DNA of 64,000 bases. Origin: an uncultured Nocardioides sp. (GTDB lineage Bacteria; Actinomycetota; Actinomycetes; Propionibacteriales; Nocardioidaceae). Below are positions 34,201 to 41,808 of this stretch, piece after piece (within the stretch, counting starts at the first letter, position 1; each line of letters begins with the position of its first letter). The stretch is taken from assembly GCF_947488025.1 (NCBI RefSeq), contig NZ_CANKYS010000003.1, forward strand, positions 248,001 to 312,000, given 5' to 3'. Made by a program: the position numbers and the translations under genes. Below the pieces are notes generated by a model. That model was not told the DNA's origin. It saw nothing but the letters and a program-made list of their open reading frames with translations, and ran no database searches.

Positions 34201-34565
34201 TGGGCGGTCTGCAGCTCGTCGAGCTCTGCGGTGTCGCGCGTCTGGACCAGGGTCTCGGCGTTGCTGGAGATGTCGCTGATGGCGTCGATGAGGTCGCCCT
34301 GGCTGGCGGCACTGTCGGACTGCGCCGCCACCATCGCGGCCTCGGAGGCGGTCAGGTAGTCGACCGCGGGCTGGATGATCGTGACCTGCTGGGCGCTCCG
34401 GGCAGCCTGCCGGGAGTCGCCGTAGTCGCCGGCCACGCGCAGTCCACCGAGGACGGCCGCGAGCAGCAGCGGGATCGCCAGGGCCAGTGCCATCTTCCGG
34501 CCCAGTGGCCAGCCGGCGACCGAGAGACCAGTGCCCTTGCTGGCCCGGGCTGCATCCTGAGTCAT
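31230..34565 (-). CDS. cvnA: Conservon sensor kinase-like protein (CvnA-like) with long disordered tail
   Basis: 1111 residues. TM1 is at about 25-45, an all-helical nitrate-sensor-like extracytoplasmic domain (about 50-285), then TM2 (about 290-315) and HAMP. A kinase-like HATPase_c region (about 400-560) has N-box [12 protein letters not shown] and [10 protein letters not shown]; a clear phosphoacceptor H-box is not obvious, typical of CvnA. The remaining about 540 residues are low complexity: Ala/Glu/Lys stretches, PVAEPEP repeats, [12 protein letters not shown], and a run of NGHG[TS] pentads encoded at about 31588-31680. The C-terminal tail ends [18 protein letters not shown]. It is the first gene of the operon, with a 220-bp upstream region. 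Confidence 0.93.
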   Translation of the reverse strand: MTQDAARASKGTGLSVAGWPLGRKMALALAIPLLLAAVLGGLRVAGDYGDSRQAARSAQQVTIIQPAVDYLTASEAAMVAAQSDSAASQGDLIDAISDISSNAETLVQTRDTAELDELQTAHVNALLDLSQAMRGDGAESLGPATWIALVRQLESSVSQLITSVNAAQETPEPRLEQLSQAMSGRLSLALQQGLVATSLSQSSSQELFSELGVEAAAIDRLAGSVDGADDQTALLREQNTRHAGQIRDDAATDLDGRDAYAPYDEITQTLVTGVTETLDEAAGAAQRNALVGAVLTLLALAAAIALAFFIARSLLGPIGKVRDGALAVARHRLPDAVARIRAGQEPEPIKTIDVHTNEEIGQVARAVDDLHRQAIHLASGEAQLRQTVNAMFVTLSRRSTSLVNQQLAQIERLEHDEEDPKRLESLFRLDHLASRMRRTADSLLILADAPNRAAGQFSLTVGEALQAATSGVQDYQRVQILSNLNTRVGDEAAPDVVHLLTELVDNALSFSPPAEPVRLAAKQGPEGVTITITDAGLGVPPAELEQLNADLQHGAEATPDTARRMGLFVVSRLAERHDIEAHLARNPGGGMTATVLLPPSVLPDVTQSGAPAAPAESTTSSASAADSAELVGASAGAAAEPVLSKREARNRARAEKAEAKAAERAAASEAKARAKAAKADAELEPVPATSGTTDAAATAVTPAAPAAAPAATASSSSEPTPDRPPLGSLLPRRDPGANMPKTGAEAFLPPETSGATGPLFGKRADTAAPAADAGGVEGAASERAEKVARVVPITALASRQRAQAEQEARSAEVATEPVAEEPAEKTEQPAEQPSRASDPLSDPLSDPLPADAFDEPTAPEQTEPAAQVEPEPVAEVEPVAEPEPVAESEPAARVDEVQVDAADPLGLGTPAQPVSQPEPVSEVAADPVTEPESQPEERPEPELEPVPSYDAAALLTDGRGLPGTNGHGTNGHGTNGHGSNGHGSNGHGSNGLSHGAEPARAGGESPIFKSMRSGWLAGEGKGEWHETEVDRGWEIAEHVTEPAPVVESTPVGLPRRAPGERLVPGSVTPPTAAKTRDPDAIRRRLQAHTAGVSRGRRAAQSSTQHTEAGPS
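31588..31680 (-). repeat. Codon-level tandem repeat encoding NGHG[TS] units
   Basis: Successive imperfect 15-bp units (core CCGTTGGTGCCGTGG on the plus strand) encode six NGHG pentads in the CvnA tail. It is a coding repeat liable to copy-number change, not a CRISPR. Confidence 0.75.
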
Positions 34566-34787
34566 GTGTGCCTCGCGTTTGGTGAGCGACTACGTCGAAG
34601 TCAGACCGCACCGGTGGGGACCGGCGCAGGCTCAACCTAAGGAGTTCGGCGACATTCCGTGGCGTTTTCACAGAACTCGGGTCAAGGCGGTGTAAAGAGC
34701 ATCAGGAGGCGCGGAGCCCTCCGTACGACGCGGTCTGGACCGCCTGGAAGACACCGCCCGAGCCCGGGGGCTCCACTGTCGGTCAGG

Positions 34788-35000
34788 TCAGGCGCGCTCG
34801 ACCTCGCTCTGGAGCTTGAGGACCGTGGTGCCGTCCTCCTGCTCGATGACGTACGCCGGGTCGTCGTCGCTCCCCTTGCGGGTCACCTTCTCGCCCTTGG
34901 TCGTGCGGGAGACCTCGTCGTGGTGGACCTCCTTCACGGTGCCCTCGGCCCACGAGGAGCCCCACTTCCACTTCACGCTCGTGCCGGTGCGGATCGCCAT
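34788..35000 (-). CDS. DUF2945 (HVA1/Tudor-like) small protein
   Basis: 70 residues with the family pattern: GTSVKWKWGSSWAEGTVKEV, then TRKGSDDDPAYVIEQEDGTTVLKLQSEV. (Separate motifs.) The fold is a small SH3/Tudor-like barrel; function in bacteria is unknown. It is isolated between the conservon promoter region and the XRE-cupin gene. Confidence 0.88.
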   Translation of the reverse strand: MAIRTGTSVKWKWGSSWAEGTVKEVHHDEVSRTTKGEKVTRKGSDDDPAYVIEQEDGTTVLKLQSEVERA

Positions 35001-35040
35001 GGGTCCACCGTGCCACCGCGCGCCGGCGCCCGGGCCACCC

Positions 35041-35601
35041 TCAGGAGCGGACGTGCATCCGCTCGCCCTGGGGGCCGAAGATCGCCAGCACCTCCGCCGG
35101 CGTGGGCCCGGGGTTGCCGATCCAGTGCGGCGTACGGGTGTCGAACTCGGCGACCTCGCCGGGCTCGAGGACCAGGTCGCGGGTGCCCAGGACGAGGCGG
35201 ACCCGGCCGCTGAGGATGTAGAGCCACTCGTAGCCCTCGTGGGTCTGCAGCGTCGGGAGCGGGTCGTCCTCGACCGGCATGACCATCTTGAAGGACTGCA
35301 GCCCGCCGGGGCGGCGGGTCAGGGAGATGAAGGTGCGCCCGTGCCGCACGACGGGCTTGGACCGGATCCGCGGGTCACCCGTCTCCGGGGCGTCGACCAG
35401 CTCGTCGAGGGCGACGCGGTGGGCCCGGGCCAGGGGCAGCAGCAGCTCGAGGGTGGGCTTGCGCTGGCCCGACTCCAGCCGCGACAGGGTGCTTACCGAG
35501 ATGCCCGTCTCCTCGGCGAGGTCGGTCAGCGTGGCCTCGCGCTCCAGCCTCAGCTGACGCAGTCGGGGTCCGACCGCGCGCAGCACTCCCTCGTCGTCCA
35601 T
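35041..35601 (-). CDS. XRE-family regulator with C-terminal cupin domain
   Basis: 186 residues. An HTH_XRE domain (about 8-62: LTDLAEETGISVSTLSRLESGQ) is joined to a cupin_2 barrel (about 105-180: HEGYEWLYILSGRVRLVLG and TPHWIGNPG with the metal-site histidine). Members of this class bind small molecules or metals and often repress an adjacent catabolic or detoxifying gene. It is divergent from the oxidoreductase-methyltransferase fusion. Between them, TTGCC-ACTCC-GGCAA (35611-35625) overlaps the predicted -10 (CAAACT) of this gene. The start was chosen by that -10, 6 nt before the ATG. Confidence 0.9.
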   Translation of the reverse strand: MDDEGVLRAVGPRLRQLRLEREATLTDLAEETGISVSTLSRLESGQRKPTLELLLPLARAHRVALDELVDAPETGDPRIRSKPVVRHGRTFISLTRRPGGLQSFKMVMPVEDDPLPTLQTHEGYEWLYILSGRVRLVLGTRDLVLEPGEVAEFDTRTPHWIGNPGPTPAEVLAIFGPQGERMHVRS

Positions 35602-35610
35602 GCCCGCAGT

Positions 35611-35625
35611 TTGCCACTCCGGCAA
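35611..35625. promoter_or_regulatory. Candidate operator TTGCC-N5-GGCAA
   Basis: Perfect 5-bp inverted repeat in the 66-bp divergent region, 9 bp upstream of the regulator start and about 43 bp upstream of the fusion gene start. It would fit an XRE dimer and block both promoters. A second TTTGTCAA lies at 35630-35638. Confidence 0.45.
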
Positions 35626-35667
35626 GAATGTTTGTCAATCGCGCATCCCTGGTTGCATCCTCGTCCC

Positions 35668-37242
35668 ATGAGCGAGAACGAGACGTACGACGTGGTGGTC
35701 ATCGGTGGCGGCGTGGCCGGGCTGAGCGGCGCGATGGCGCTGGGCAGGTCGAGACGGAGCGTCCTGGTGGTCGACGCCGGCGAGCCCCGCAACGCCCCCG
35801 CCGACCACGCCCACAACTACCTGGGCCGCGAGGGCGCGCCCCCGCTGGAGCTGCTGGCGGACGGCCGCGCCGAGGTGGCGGCGTACGACGTCGAGGTCGT
35901 CACCGACCGCGTCGTCGGGCTGTCCGGCGAGGTGGACGGCTTCCTGGTCACGACCGAGGGTGGCCGGAGGTACGGCGCCCGCCGGGTGCTGGTCACCGGC
36001 GGCGTGGTCGACGAGCTGCCCGACGTGCCAGGACTGGCCGAGCGGTGGGGCATCGACGTGCTGCACTGCCCCTACTGCCACGGCTGGGAGGTGCGCGACC
36101 AGGCGCTCGCGATCCTCGCGACCACGCCGATGGCCGCCCACCAGGGCCTGCTGTTCAGCCAGCTGTCCGACGATGTCGTGATGGTCGTGCACGACGGCGT
36201 CGAGCTGCCCGACGAGGAGCTCGAGAAGCTGGGGGCGATCGGCGTCCGGGTCGTGCACGGCACGCCGCAGGAGGTCGTCGCCAAGGACGACGGCGACGCG
36301 CTCGTCGGGCTCCGGCTCGCCGACGGGTCGATCCTCGAGCGGCAGGCGATCGTCGTGGCGTCGAGGCCCCACGTGCGCGCCGACTACCTCGGCCCGCTCG
36401 GCATCGAGCCGCAGCCCTTTGAGATGGGTGGCGCCGTGCTCGGGTCCGTCATCGCGGTCGAGCCCACCGGCGCCACCTCGGTCCCCGGCGTCTTCGCCGC
36501 GGGCAACGCGACCGACATCTCGATGACGTTGATGGCCTCGGCCGCCCACGGCAACCGGGTCGGCGCCTGGATCAACGCCGAGCTCGCCTCCGCCGACGCC
36601 GACAGCGCCGTCCGGGCCCGTCGGGACGGGTTCTTCGAGCAGCCCGCGTGGGAGGAGCGCTACTCCGGCGACCGCGTGTGGAGCGGCCGGGTCAACGTCC
36701 AGCTCGCCGCGGAGGCGCCGTCACTGACACCCGGCCGCGCCCTCGACATCGGATGCGGTGAGGGCGGTGACGCGATCTGGCTCGCCTCGCAGGGCTGGGA
36801 GGTCACGGCCGTCGACTTCGCCGAGGCGGCGCTGGCGCGCACGACCGAGCACGCCCGGGAGGCCGGGGTCGAGGACCGGGTCCACACCCGCCAGGTCGAC
36901 GTACGCACCTTCGAGCCGACCGGCGAGACGTGGGACCTCGTGACGTCGCACTTCTTCCACCTGCCCGACGGCGGCATGCCCGATGTCGTACGACGACTCG
37001 CCGCCGCGGTCGCGCCGGGTGGCACGCTGCTGGTGGTCGGGCACCACCCCGAGGACCTCACCACCGGGTTGCGGCACGGGCACACCTCGTTCATGTTCAC
37101 CTCCGACGAGCTGGTGCCCGCCGTGCCGCCCGACTTCGTGGTCGAGGTGTCCGAGGCGCGCCCGCGCACGCAGGCGCACCCGGAGACCGGTGAGGAGATC
37201 GCCGTGGCCGACGCGGTGCTCCGCGCACGGCGGACCAGCTGA
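35668..37242 (+). CDS. Fusion: thioredoxin reductase-like FAD oxidoreductase + SAM methyltransferase
   Basis: 524 residues. Part 1 (about 1-305) is a TrxR-like flavoprotein: VVVIGGGVAGLSGAMAL (8-24), redox pair CPYC (Cys134, Cys137) and a terminal FAD motif GVFAAGNATD. Part 2 (about 325-520) is a class I methyltransferase with motif I ALDIGCGEGGD (about 357). A known but little-studied actinobacterial fusion. The redox cysteines suggest disulfide or dithiol (gliotoxin/holomycin-like) chemistry, with S-methylation by the second domain as a plausible partner reaction (inference). The ATG is 6 nt after CATCCT, and the regulator is divergent. Confidence 0.92.
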   Translation: MSENETYDVVVIGGGVAGLSGAMALGRSRRSVLVVDAGEPRNAPADHAHNYLGREGAPPLELLADGRAEVAAYDVEVVTDRVVGLSGEVDGFLVTTEGGRRYGARRVLVTGGVVDELPDVPGLAERWGIDVLHCPYCHGWEVRDQALAILATTPMAAHQGLLFSQLSDDVVMVVHDGVELPDEELEKLGAIGVRVVHGTPQEVVAKDDGDALVGLRLADGSILERQAIVVASRPHVRADYLGPLGIEPQPFEMGGAVLGSVIAVEPTGATSVPGVFAAGNATDISMTLMASAAHGNRVGAWINAELASADADSAVRARRDGFFEQPAWEERYSGDRVWSGRVNVQLAAEAPSLTPGRALDIGCGEGGDAIWLASQGWEVTAVDFAEAALARTTEHAREAGVEDRVHTRQVDVRTFEPTGETWDLVTSHFFHLPDGGMPDVVRRLAAAVAPGGTLLVVGHHPEDLTTGLRHGHTSFMFTSDELVPAVPPDFVVEVSEARPRTQAHPETGEEIAVADAVLRARRTS

Positions 37243-37256
37243 GGCGCCGGTCTCAG
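37239..37256. terminator. Small hairpin at the convergent stops
   Basis: CTGAG (37239-37243) pairs with CTCAG (37252-37256) across both stop codons of the fusion gene (+) and gluconokinase (-). Only 5 bp, so weak. Confidence 0.3.
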
Positions 37257-37786
37257 GGCAGGCCGAGCCGCGCCAGCACCATCGCGGCGAGCCGGTCGAC
37301 CGGCAGCGCCGGGTCGACGTCCATCCCGAGCTCGTCGGGCTGGAGCGGCTCGAGGGTGTCGAGCTGCGACTCGAGCAGGCTCGGCGGCATGAAGTGGTCG
37401 CGGGCGTTCATCCGGTCGAGGAGCATGTGCTTGTCGCCGGTGCAGTGCACGAAGAACGTGCCCTCGCCGCCGCGCCGCAGCACGTCGCGGTAGGACCGGC
37501 GCAGGGCGCTGCACGCGATGAGCGTCGGCTCGCCGCGCGCGTCACGCTCGGCCGTCCACTCCGCCAGCGACTCCAGCCAGCCCCACCGGTCGGCGTCGGT
37601 CAGCGGGGTGCCCTCCCTCATCTTCTGGACGTTCTCCGGCGGGTGGAAGTCGTCGCCCTCGGCGAGCTCCCAGCCCAGTCGCTCCTGCACCGCGCGCGCC
37701 ACGGTCGACTTCCCCGACCCGGAGACTCCCATGAAGACCAGGTGGAGGGGCGTCGCCGTCTCGGCGGTGCTCGTCGTCGGGTCCAT
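37253..37786 (-). CDS. gntK: Gluconokinase
   Basis: 177 residues of the GntK/carbohydrate kinase family. P-loop GVSGSGKST is at 20-28, EGDDFHPPENVQKMREGTPLTD follows with the substrate-binding histidine, then CSALRRSYRD and RNxRxHFMP-type segment MNARDHFMPPSLLESQ. It phosphorylates gluconate to 6-phosphogluconate for the pentose phosphate pathway. The ATG abuts the gntP stop (TGAATG), so the two are one operon with coupled translation. No GntR-type regulator gene is adjacent. Confidence 0.95.
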   Translation of the reverse strand: MDPTTSTAETATPLHLVFMGVSGSGKSTVARAVQERLGWELAEGDDFHPPENVQKMREGTPLTDADRWGWLESLAEWTAERDARGEPTLIACSALRRSYRDVLRRGGEGTFFVHCTGDKHMLLDRMNARDHFMPPSLLESQLDTLEPLQPDELGMDVDPALPVDRLAAMVLARLGLP

Positions 37787-39163
37787 TCATCCCACCGCCC
37801 AGATGCCGAGGGCGAGCACGAAGATGCTGACGCCGAGCGTGGTCTCCATGACGGTCCAGGTCTTCAGCGTGGTCTTGACGTCCATCCCGAAGAACCGGCC
37901 GACCAGCCAGAAGCCCGAGTCGTTGACGTGCGAGAGCACGGTCGCACCCGCCGCGATCGCGAGCACCAGCGCCACGAGCTGCAGGCTCGAGGGGTCGGCG
38001 TCGGCGACACCGGCCGAGATGAGGCCGGCCGTAGTGGTCAGCGCGACGGTGGCGGAGCCCTGTGCGACGCGGAGGATGGTGGCGATGACGAAGGCCGACA
38101 CGATCAGCGGCAGGCCGAGGTCGGCGAGCGAGTCCGACAGCGCGGCGCCGATCCCGCTGTAGCGGAGCACGCCACCGAACATGCCGCCGGCACCGGTGAT
38201 GAGGATGATCGCGCAGATCGGGCCGAGCGAGTCGTTGAGGAGCGACTCGGTCTCGGCGAGCGAGTAGCGGCGGACGGCCAGGGTGTAGGTCGCCACGAGC
38301 AACGCGATCAGCAGCGCCACCGGGGTCTGGCCGACGAAGATGAGGAGATCGGCCCAGGTGCCCTCCTCGGCGACCGTGCCGTTGGCCCGCAGGGTCGTGA
38401 GGACCGTGTTGGTGCCGATGAGCACGAGCGGGAGGAGCAGGATGGCGAGCACGTGCCCGAAGGCCGGCGGGTTCTCCGTGTCGGCCTCGCGGCCACCGGT
38501 GAGCACCGTGTCGTCGACCGGGACGTAGACCTTGCCGAGCCACCCGACGGTGACGACGTACACGCCGACGAACCACGCGAGGACCGCCACGACGACGCCG
38601 ACGAGCAGGGTCAGGCCGATGCTGGCGCCGATCTCGGTGGCCGCCGTGACGGGCCCCGGGTGCGGCGGCACGATCGCGTGCATGGCGGCGAATGCGCCCG
38701 CGGCCGGGAGGGCGTACATCAGGACGGACCCGCCGAAGCGCTTGGCGACGGAGAAGATGATCGGCAGGAACACCACGAGGCCGGCGTCGAAGAAGATCGG
38801 CAGGCCGAACAGCAGGGCCGCGACGCCCAGCGCCAGGGGCGCCCGCTTCTCCCCGAAGCGGCCGACGAGGGTGTCGGCGAGCACCTGCGCTCCCCCGGTC
38901 ACCTCCAGCAGGCGCCCGATCATCACGCCGAGCCCGACGAGCAGCGCGACGGTGCCGAGCGTGCTGCCGAAGGCGGCTATCGCGATGCCCGGCACCTCCG
39001 CGACGGGTACGCCGGCGGCGACGGCGGTGAGGAAGCTGACGAGCACCAGCGCCACGAAGGCGTGCATGCGCAGCACGATGATCAGGACGAGGAGCACAGC
39101 GACGGCGATCGCGGCGATGAGCAGCAGCGTTCCCGAGCTGTAGACGGGGGTCATGGTGTCCAC
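37787..39163 (-). CDS. gntP: Gluconate:H+ symporter (GntP family permease)
   Basis: 458 residues with about 12-14 membrane helices. GntP-family hallmarks include ALLFGLPIFFDAGLVVFLPIIF near residue 135 and HAIVPPHPGPVTAA near 170, both substrate-path signatures. It imports gluconate for the kinase encoded directly downstream. Translation begins at GTG 39163 (GGAGG a few nt upstream); an ATG three codons on is possible. A TAGGGT box lies about 35 bp upstream, so this operon has a normal leader. Confidence 0.94.
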   Translation of the reverse strand: MDTMTPVYSSGTLLLIAAIAVAVLLVLIIVLRMHAFVALVLVSFLTAVAAGVPVAEVPGIAIAAFGSTLGTVALLVGLGVMIGRLLEVTGGAQVLADTLVGRFGEKRAPLALGVAALLFGLPIFFDAGLVVFLPIIFSVAKRFGGSVLMYALPAAGAFAAMHAIVPPHPGPVTAATEIGASIGLTLLVGVVVAVLAWFVGVYVVTVGWLGKVYVPVDDTVLTGGREADTENPPAFGHVLAILLLPLVLIGTNTVLTTLRANGTVAEEGTWADLLIFVGQTPVALLIALLVATYTLAVRRYSLAETESLLNDSLGPICAIILITGAGGMFGGVLRYSGIGAALSDSLADLGLPLIVSAFVIATILRVAQGSATVALTTTAGLISAGVADADPSSLQLVALVLAIAAGATVLSHVNDSGFWLVGRFFGMDVKTTLKTWTVMETTLGVSIFVLALGIWAVG

Positions 39164-39260
39164 GTGGGGGCCTCCGAGATGGGCGGGAGTGGTCGCCCCA
39201 CCCTAGGTCCTCGGTCGCGCTGCCTGCGCCGCCTCCCCGTGGGCCAAGGCGCAGTCTCGA

Positions 39261-39273
39261 TTGTCTCCAGATC
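39261..39273 (+). promoter_or_regulatory. Diverged copy of the TTSTCCACAGATC motif
   Basis: TTGTCTCCAGATC ends 47 nt before the ATG at 39321. It matches the copy at 41748-41760 in 11 of 13 positions. Confidence 0.4.
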
Positions 39274-39320
39274 TCTTCAAGCACGTGTAGAGGCGGTGGG
39301 GTCGCGGGTAGTGGCCGTTC

Positions 39321-39641
39321 ATGATCATCTCCGGCCACCTCCACCACGACCGCCCGGCTCGCGCCGCGGTCTCTTCGTCGACGGCGGCTCGCATCGCCGA
39401 GGTCGACGCCCGCCGACGCGCCGCCGCAGCCAGCATCGACGCCCTCGTCGTGGCCTGGCAGGGAGGGGCCGCCCTCCACCAGGGCTCGGGCTGGCAGCAG
39501 TGGGACGACGCCGCGCACGACGCCATCGACTCCCTCGCCGCGTTGCTCGCCTCGCTCGACCTCGCCCGCCGGGAGATGGCCGACCTCGAGCAGCGGCCGA
39601 CGGTGCCGCGCCAGCTCGACCGGCGCGAGGTCAACTGCTGA
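39321..39641 (+). CDS. WXG100-like small protein 1
   Basis: 106 residues, helix-turn-helix hairpin with VAWQGGAA (about 43-50) in place of the WXG turn, and the same opening MIISGxL as the next gene. The two are tandem paralogs (shared ATGATCATCTC start, DARRRAA helix). Substrate-like for an ESX/type VII secretion system, but no EccC ATPase or other machinery is in the window. The C-terminal half has lost similarity to its sister and ends in an unusual cysteine, so it may be decaying. Confidence 0.65.
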   Translation: MIISGHLHHDRPARAAVSSSTAARIAEVDARRRAAAASIDALVVAWQGGAALHQGSGWQQWDDAAHDAIDSLAALLASLDLARREMADLEQRPTVPRQLDRREVNC

Positions 39642-39668
39642 GGTCACCGCTTCTCCGCTGATCGCTTC

Positions 39669-39678
39669 TCCACAGATC
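39669..39678 (+). promoter_or_regulatory. TCCACAGATC motif, copy A
   Basis: TTCTCCACAGATC ends exactly 48 nt before the ATG at 39727. A related second box (GGGTGTCGCCGG) begins 19 nt after the first T. Confidence 0.6.
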
Positions 39679-39726
39679 GGCGCGGAGGGGTGTCGCCGGG
39701 CCGGTGCGGGCGGCCACGATCGGAGC

Positions 39727-40056
39727 ATGATCATCTCGGGAACCCTCCAGCTCGACCCGGCAGCCCACGCGGCGGCCACCTCCTCGTTCGGCGACCGGCT
39801 GTCCGACCTCGACGCGCGCCGGCGGGCCGCCGAGTCCGCGGTCGACGGCCTGCTGGCCACCTGGCGCGGCGATGCGGCCTCCGCCTTCCTCGAGCAGTGG
39901 GAGGTGTGGAGCCGCGCGGCGGCCGGGGTCGTCGACGACCTCGGCGCGGCGGTCGACGCACTGCCGGCGGCCGCCGCCGACGTCGTGGGGGCCGACGAGC
40001 ACCGCGGCGTTGCGAGCGACCACCTGCGGGGGCGCCTCGGCGGGAGGCTGCCGTGA
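39727..40056 (+). CDS. WXG100-like small protein 2
   Basis: 109 residues, two amphipathic helices around ATWRGDAASAF (about 44-54), the WXG motif. LDPAAHAAATSSFGDRLSDLDARRRAA forms helix 1. (Separate motif.) It overlaps the next WXG gene by 4 bp (GTGA), so the two are probably made together and may form a heterodimer, as EsxA/EsxB do. It has its own TCCACAGATC promoter motif. Confidence 0.8.
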   Translation: MIISGTLQLDPAAHAAATSSFGDRLSDLDARRRAAESAVDGLLATWRGDAASAFLEQWEVWSRAAAGVVDDLGAAVDALPAAAADVVGADEHRGVASDHLRGRLGGRLP

Positions 40057-40352
40057 GGTCCTACGACGTCGACCTCGCCGAGGTCCGGCTCGCCGTGGCC
40101 CAGCTCGCGGCCTGCCAGCGCGACCTCCTCGGCCTCGCGGTCGACATCGACCACGCGCACGACCGGCTGCAGGCCGACTGGCTCGGCCGGGCGAGCGACG
40201 CGCAGTCGTCGTCGTACGACTCCTGGCGCGACGGGTGTGCCGACATGGTCACCGCGCTCGCCGCGCTGCGCGGCATCGTCGCCGCGGCCGACGACCACTA
40301 CTCCTCGGCGGTCGAGACCAACGTGGCGTTGTGGCAGCAGGTCAGCGGCTGA
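40053..40352 (+). CDS. WXG100-family protein 3
   Basis: 99 residues, exactly the WXG100 size, with LQADWLGRASDAQSSSYDSWRDG (about 43-62) carrying the WLG turn. (Motif shown in part.) Likely partner of the preceding protein. The final 11 bp overlap antiparallel with the 3' end of the MOSC gene. Chosen start GTG 40053 overlaps the previous stop. Confidence 0.8.
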   Translation: MRSYDVDLAEVRLAVAQLAACQRDLLGLAVDIDHAHDRLQADWLGRASDAQSSSYDSWRDGCADMVTALAALRGIVAAADDHYSSAVETNVALWQQVSG

Positions 40353-41100
40353 CGGTGACCCGCCCCGGCACCACGCACGTCGCGTAGACGCCGAACATCG
40401 GCTCGCCGGCCCGGTTGGTCGGCCGCTCGAGCGCCAGCGCCGCCAGCAGCCGCACGTCCTTCACCCCGGCCTCCGGGTGGTGGTCGATCACGGCGCACCG
40501 CGGGACCGGGCCACCGAACCGCACCACGGCGTCCCCGAGCACCACCTCCCGACCCGCCCACGAGTCCTCGATGTGGGGCTCGTCGGTCTCGACGACGAGC
40601 GTCGCGCGGAAGCGGCCGGACTGGGCGGTGAGCTCGTCGTGCCCCGTACGACGGGCGAGCTCGCGCAGCGACGCCGTGCCGACGACGGTCAGCGGGTCGC
40701 CGAACACCACGCCACCGCGCGGCGCCGCGGCCACCCGCACGCGTCGGCCCAGCCAGTCGGAGACGAGCTCGGCGTGCGGGCCGTCGACGAGGTCGAGGGC
40801 GACGTCGCGACCCCAGTAGTCGCAGGTGATGGTCCGGTCGGTCCTCACGGCCGTCGCCCGGGTGGCGTCCCCGGTCGGGAGGGTCAGGTCGAGGACGTCT
40901 CCGTCGACTCGTGCCACGACACCGATGAGCGCGGGGTGCTGCACGGTCCGGAGCACCCGCGCCGCGTCGACGTCGACCAGGCAGTACGCCCGGTCGCCGA
41001 CCGCGCCCTGCTCGTCGAGGTCGACCCCGTCGAGCGCGAGGTGGCGCATCCCCTTGACCGCGGCGAGACCGGCCCGGCGTGCGACGAGCTCGTCCGGCAT
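40342..41100 (-). CDS. MOSC domain protein
   Basis: 252 residues: an N-terminal beta-barrel region (MOSC_N, 1-100: GAVGDRAYCLVDVDAARVL) and a MOSC domain (about 110-250) with SGRFRATLVVETDEP and RCAVIDHHPEAGVKD, including the cysteine that ligates molybdenum in this family. Predicted to bind molybdenum cofactor, as in YiiM/mARC-type enzymes; electron donor and substrate are unknown. No redox partner is adjacent. Confidence 0.9.
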   Translation of the reverse strand: MPDELVARRAGLAAVKGMRHLALDGVDLDEQGAVGDRAYCLVDVDAARVLRTVQHPALIGVVARVDGDVLDLTLPTGDATRATAVRTDRTITCDYWGRDVALDLVDGPHAELVSDWLGRRVRVAAAPRGGVVFGDPLTVVGTASLRELARRTGHDELTAQSGRFRATLVVETDEPHIEDSWAGREVVLGDAVVRFGGPVPRCAVIDHHPEAGVKDVRLLAALALERPTNRAGEPMFGVYATCVVPGRVTVSR

Positions 41101-41136
41101 GCGCCCATGGTTCCACGCGCTCGCGACCCGGCCCCG

Positions 41137-41646
41137 TCATGCGCGGCGCGGCCGGAACTCGATGACGTTGTCGAACCGCCCCCCCTGGGACCGCGCCGGC
41201 TGGTAGGTCGCCGACACCTCCTCACACGGTGCCGGCACCACCGAGCCGGTCACCACGTTGGCCTCGACCGTGATCAGCCTCGTGGTGGGATCGCCGAGCC
41301 CGCGCCCCACGACGACACCGGACGCCCGGTGGTCGAACGTGAAGCCGGCCAGCCTCGGGTGGCCCTCCCCCTTCGCCCCGGGCCGCAGCAGGTGGTCCAC
41401 GACGAACCGCAACGACTCGACCATCCACTTCGGGTCCTCGAGGTAGGGGTTCCACTGCAGGCAGCACCCCTCCGGGCACGGCTCCCACGCGAGCCTGGCG
41501 AACGGCACGTCCTGGTCACCCCGGCCCGTCGGCGTGCCCCGCAGCGTGCCGTCGGAGTCGAGGACGTCGAGGAGGAAGTCGCACTCCGCGTCGTTGAGCG
41601 CCGGCTGGATGCGGATGCAGCCGGTGAAGCGTGACTCGGGCGTCAT
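41137..41646 (-). CDS. Conserved actinobacterial hypothetical protein (FTFDH motif)
   Basis: 169 residues, cytosolic. It starts RFTGCIRIQPALNDAE and includes CCLQWNPYLEDPKWMVESL, then LAGFTFDHRASGVVVG, a pattern I associate with a conserved actinobacterial family of unknown function. Three cysteines cluster in CPEGCC. The ATG at 41646 is the only good start. The upstream 160 bp is shared with the divergent toxin gene and contains an inverted pair of TGTGGA/TCCACA sequences. Confidence 0.65.
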   Translation of the reverse strand: MTPESRFTGCIRIQPALNDAECDFLLDVLDSDGTLRGTPTGRGDQDVPFARLAWEPCPEGCCLQWNPYLEDPKWMVESLRFVVDHLLRPGAKGEGHPRLAGFTFDHRASGVVVGRGLGDPTTRLITVEANVVTGSVVPAPCEEVSATYQPARSQGGRFDNVIEFRPRRA

Positions 41647-41719
41647 GCGTCCTCCTCGTCGGGTCGGGGTCCTCGGAGTCCGTGCCCGCCCACCGCGACC
41701 GGAAACCCGCGACCCGGAG

Positions 41720-41760
41720 TCTGTGGAGAACAACTCAGGCGTCTCCGTTGTCCACAGATC
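41720..41760. promoter_or_regulatory. Inverted pair of DnaA-box-like sequences; copy B of the TCCACAGATC motif
   Basis: TCTGTGGA (41720-41727) faces TCCACAGA in TTGTCCACAGATC (41748-41760). TTGTCCACA is a perfect actinobacterial DnaA-box consensus. The right copy ends exactly 48 nt before the ATG of the toxin gene; GTCTGGCGACG begins 19 nt after its first T. Confidence 0.6.
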
Positions 41761-41808
41761 GCCGCGCCGGTCTGGCGACGCCACGTCAGCCTCGGCAAGG
41801 GTCGAGCC

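Noticed and set aside
31251..34640. An 1129-codon open frame antisense to cvnA
   Set aside because: Low-complexity mirror of the cvnA coding frame; no motifs and no start signal.
36983..39661. Long open frame antisense to gntP/gntK
   Set aside because: The minus strand encodes clear gluconokinase and GntP; the opposite frame is a high-GC shadow.
41720..41760. Possible replication origin from paired DnaA-box-like sequences
   Set aside because: Only isolated boxes at promoters and no dnaA, dnaN or AT-rich unwinding region nearby.
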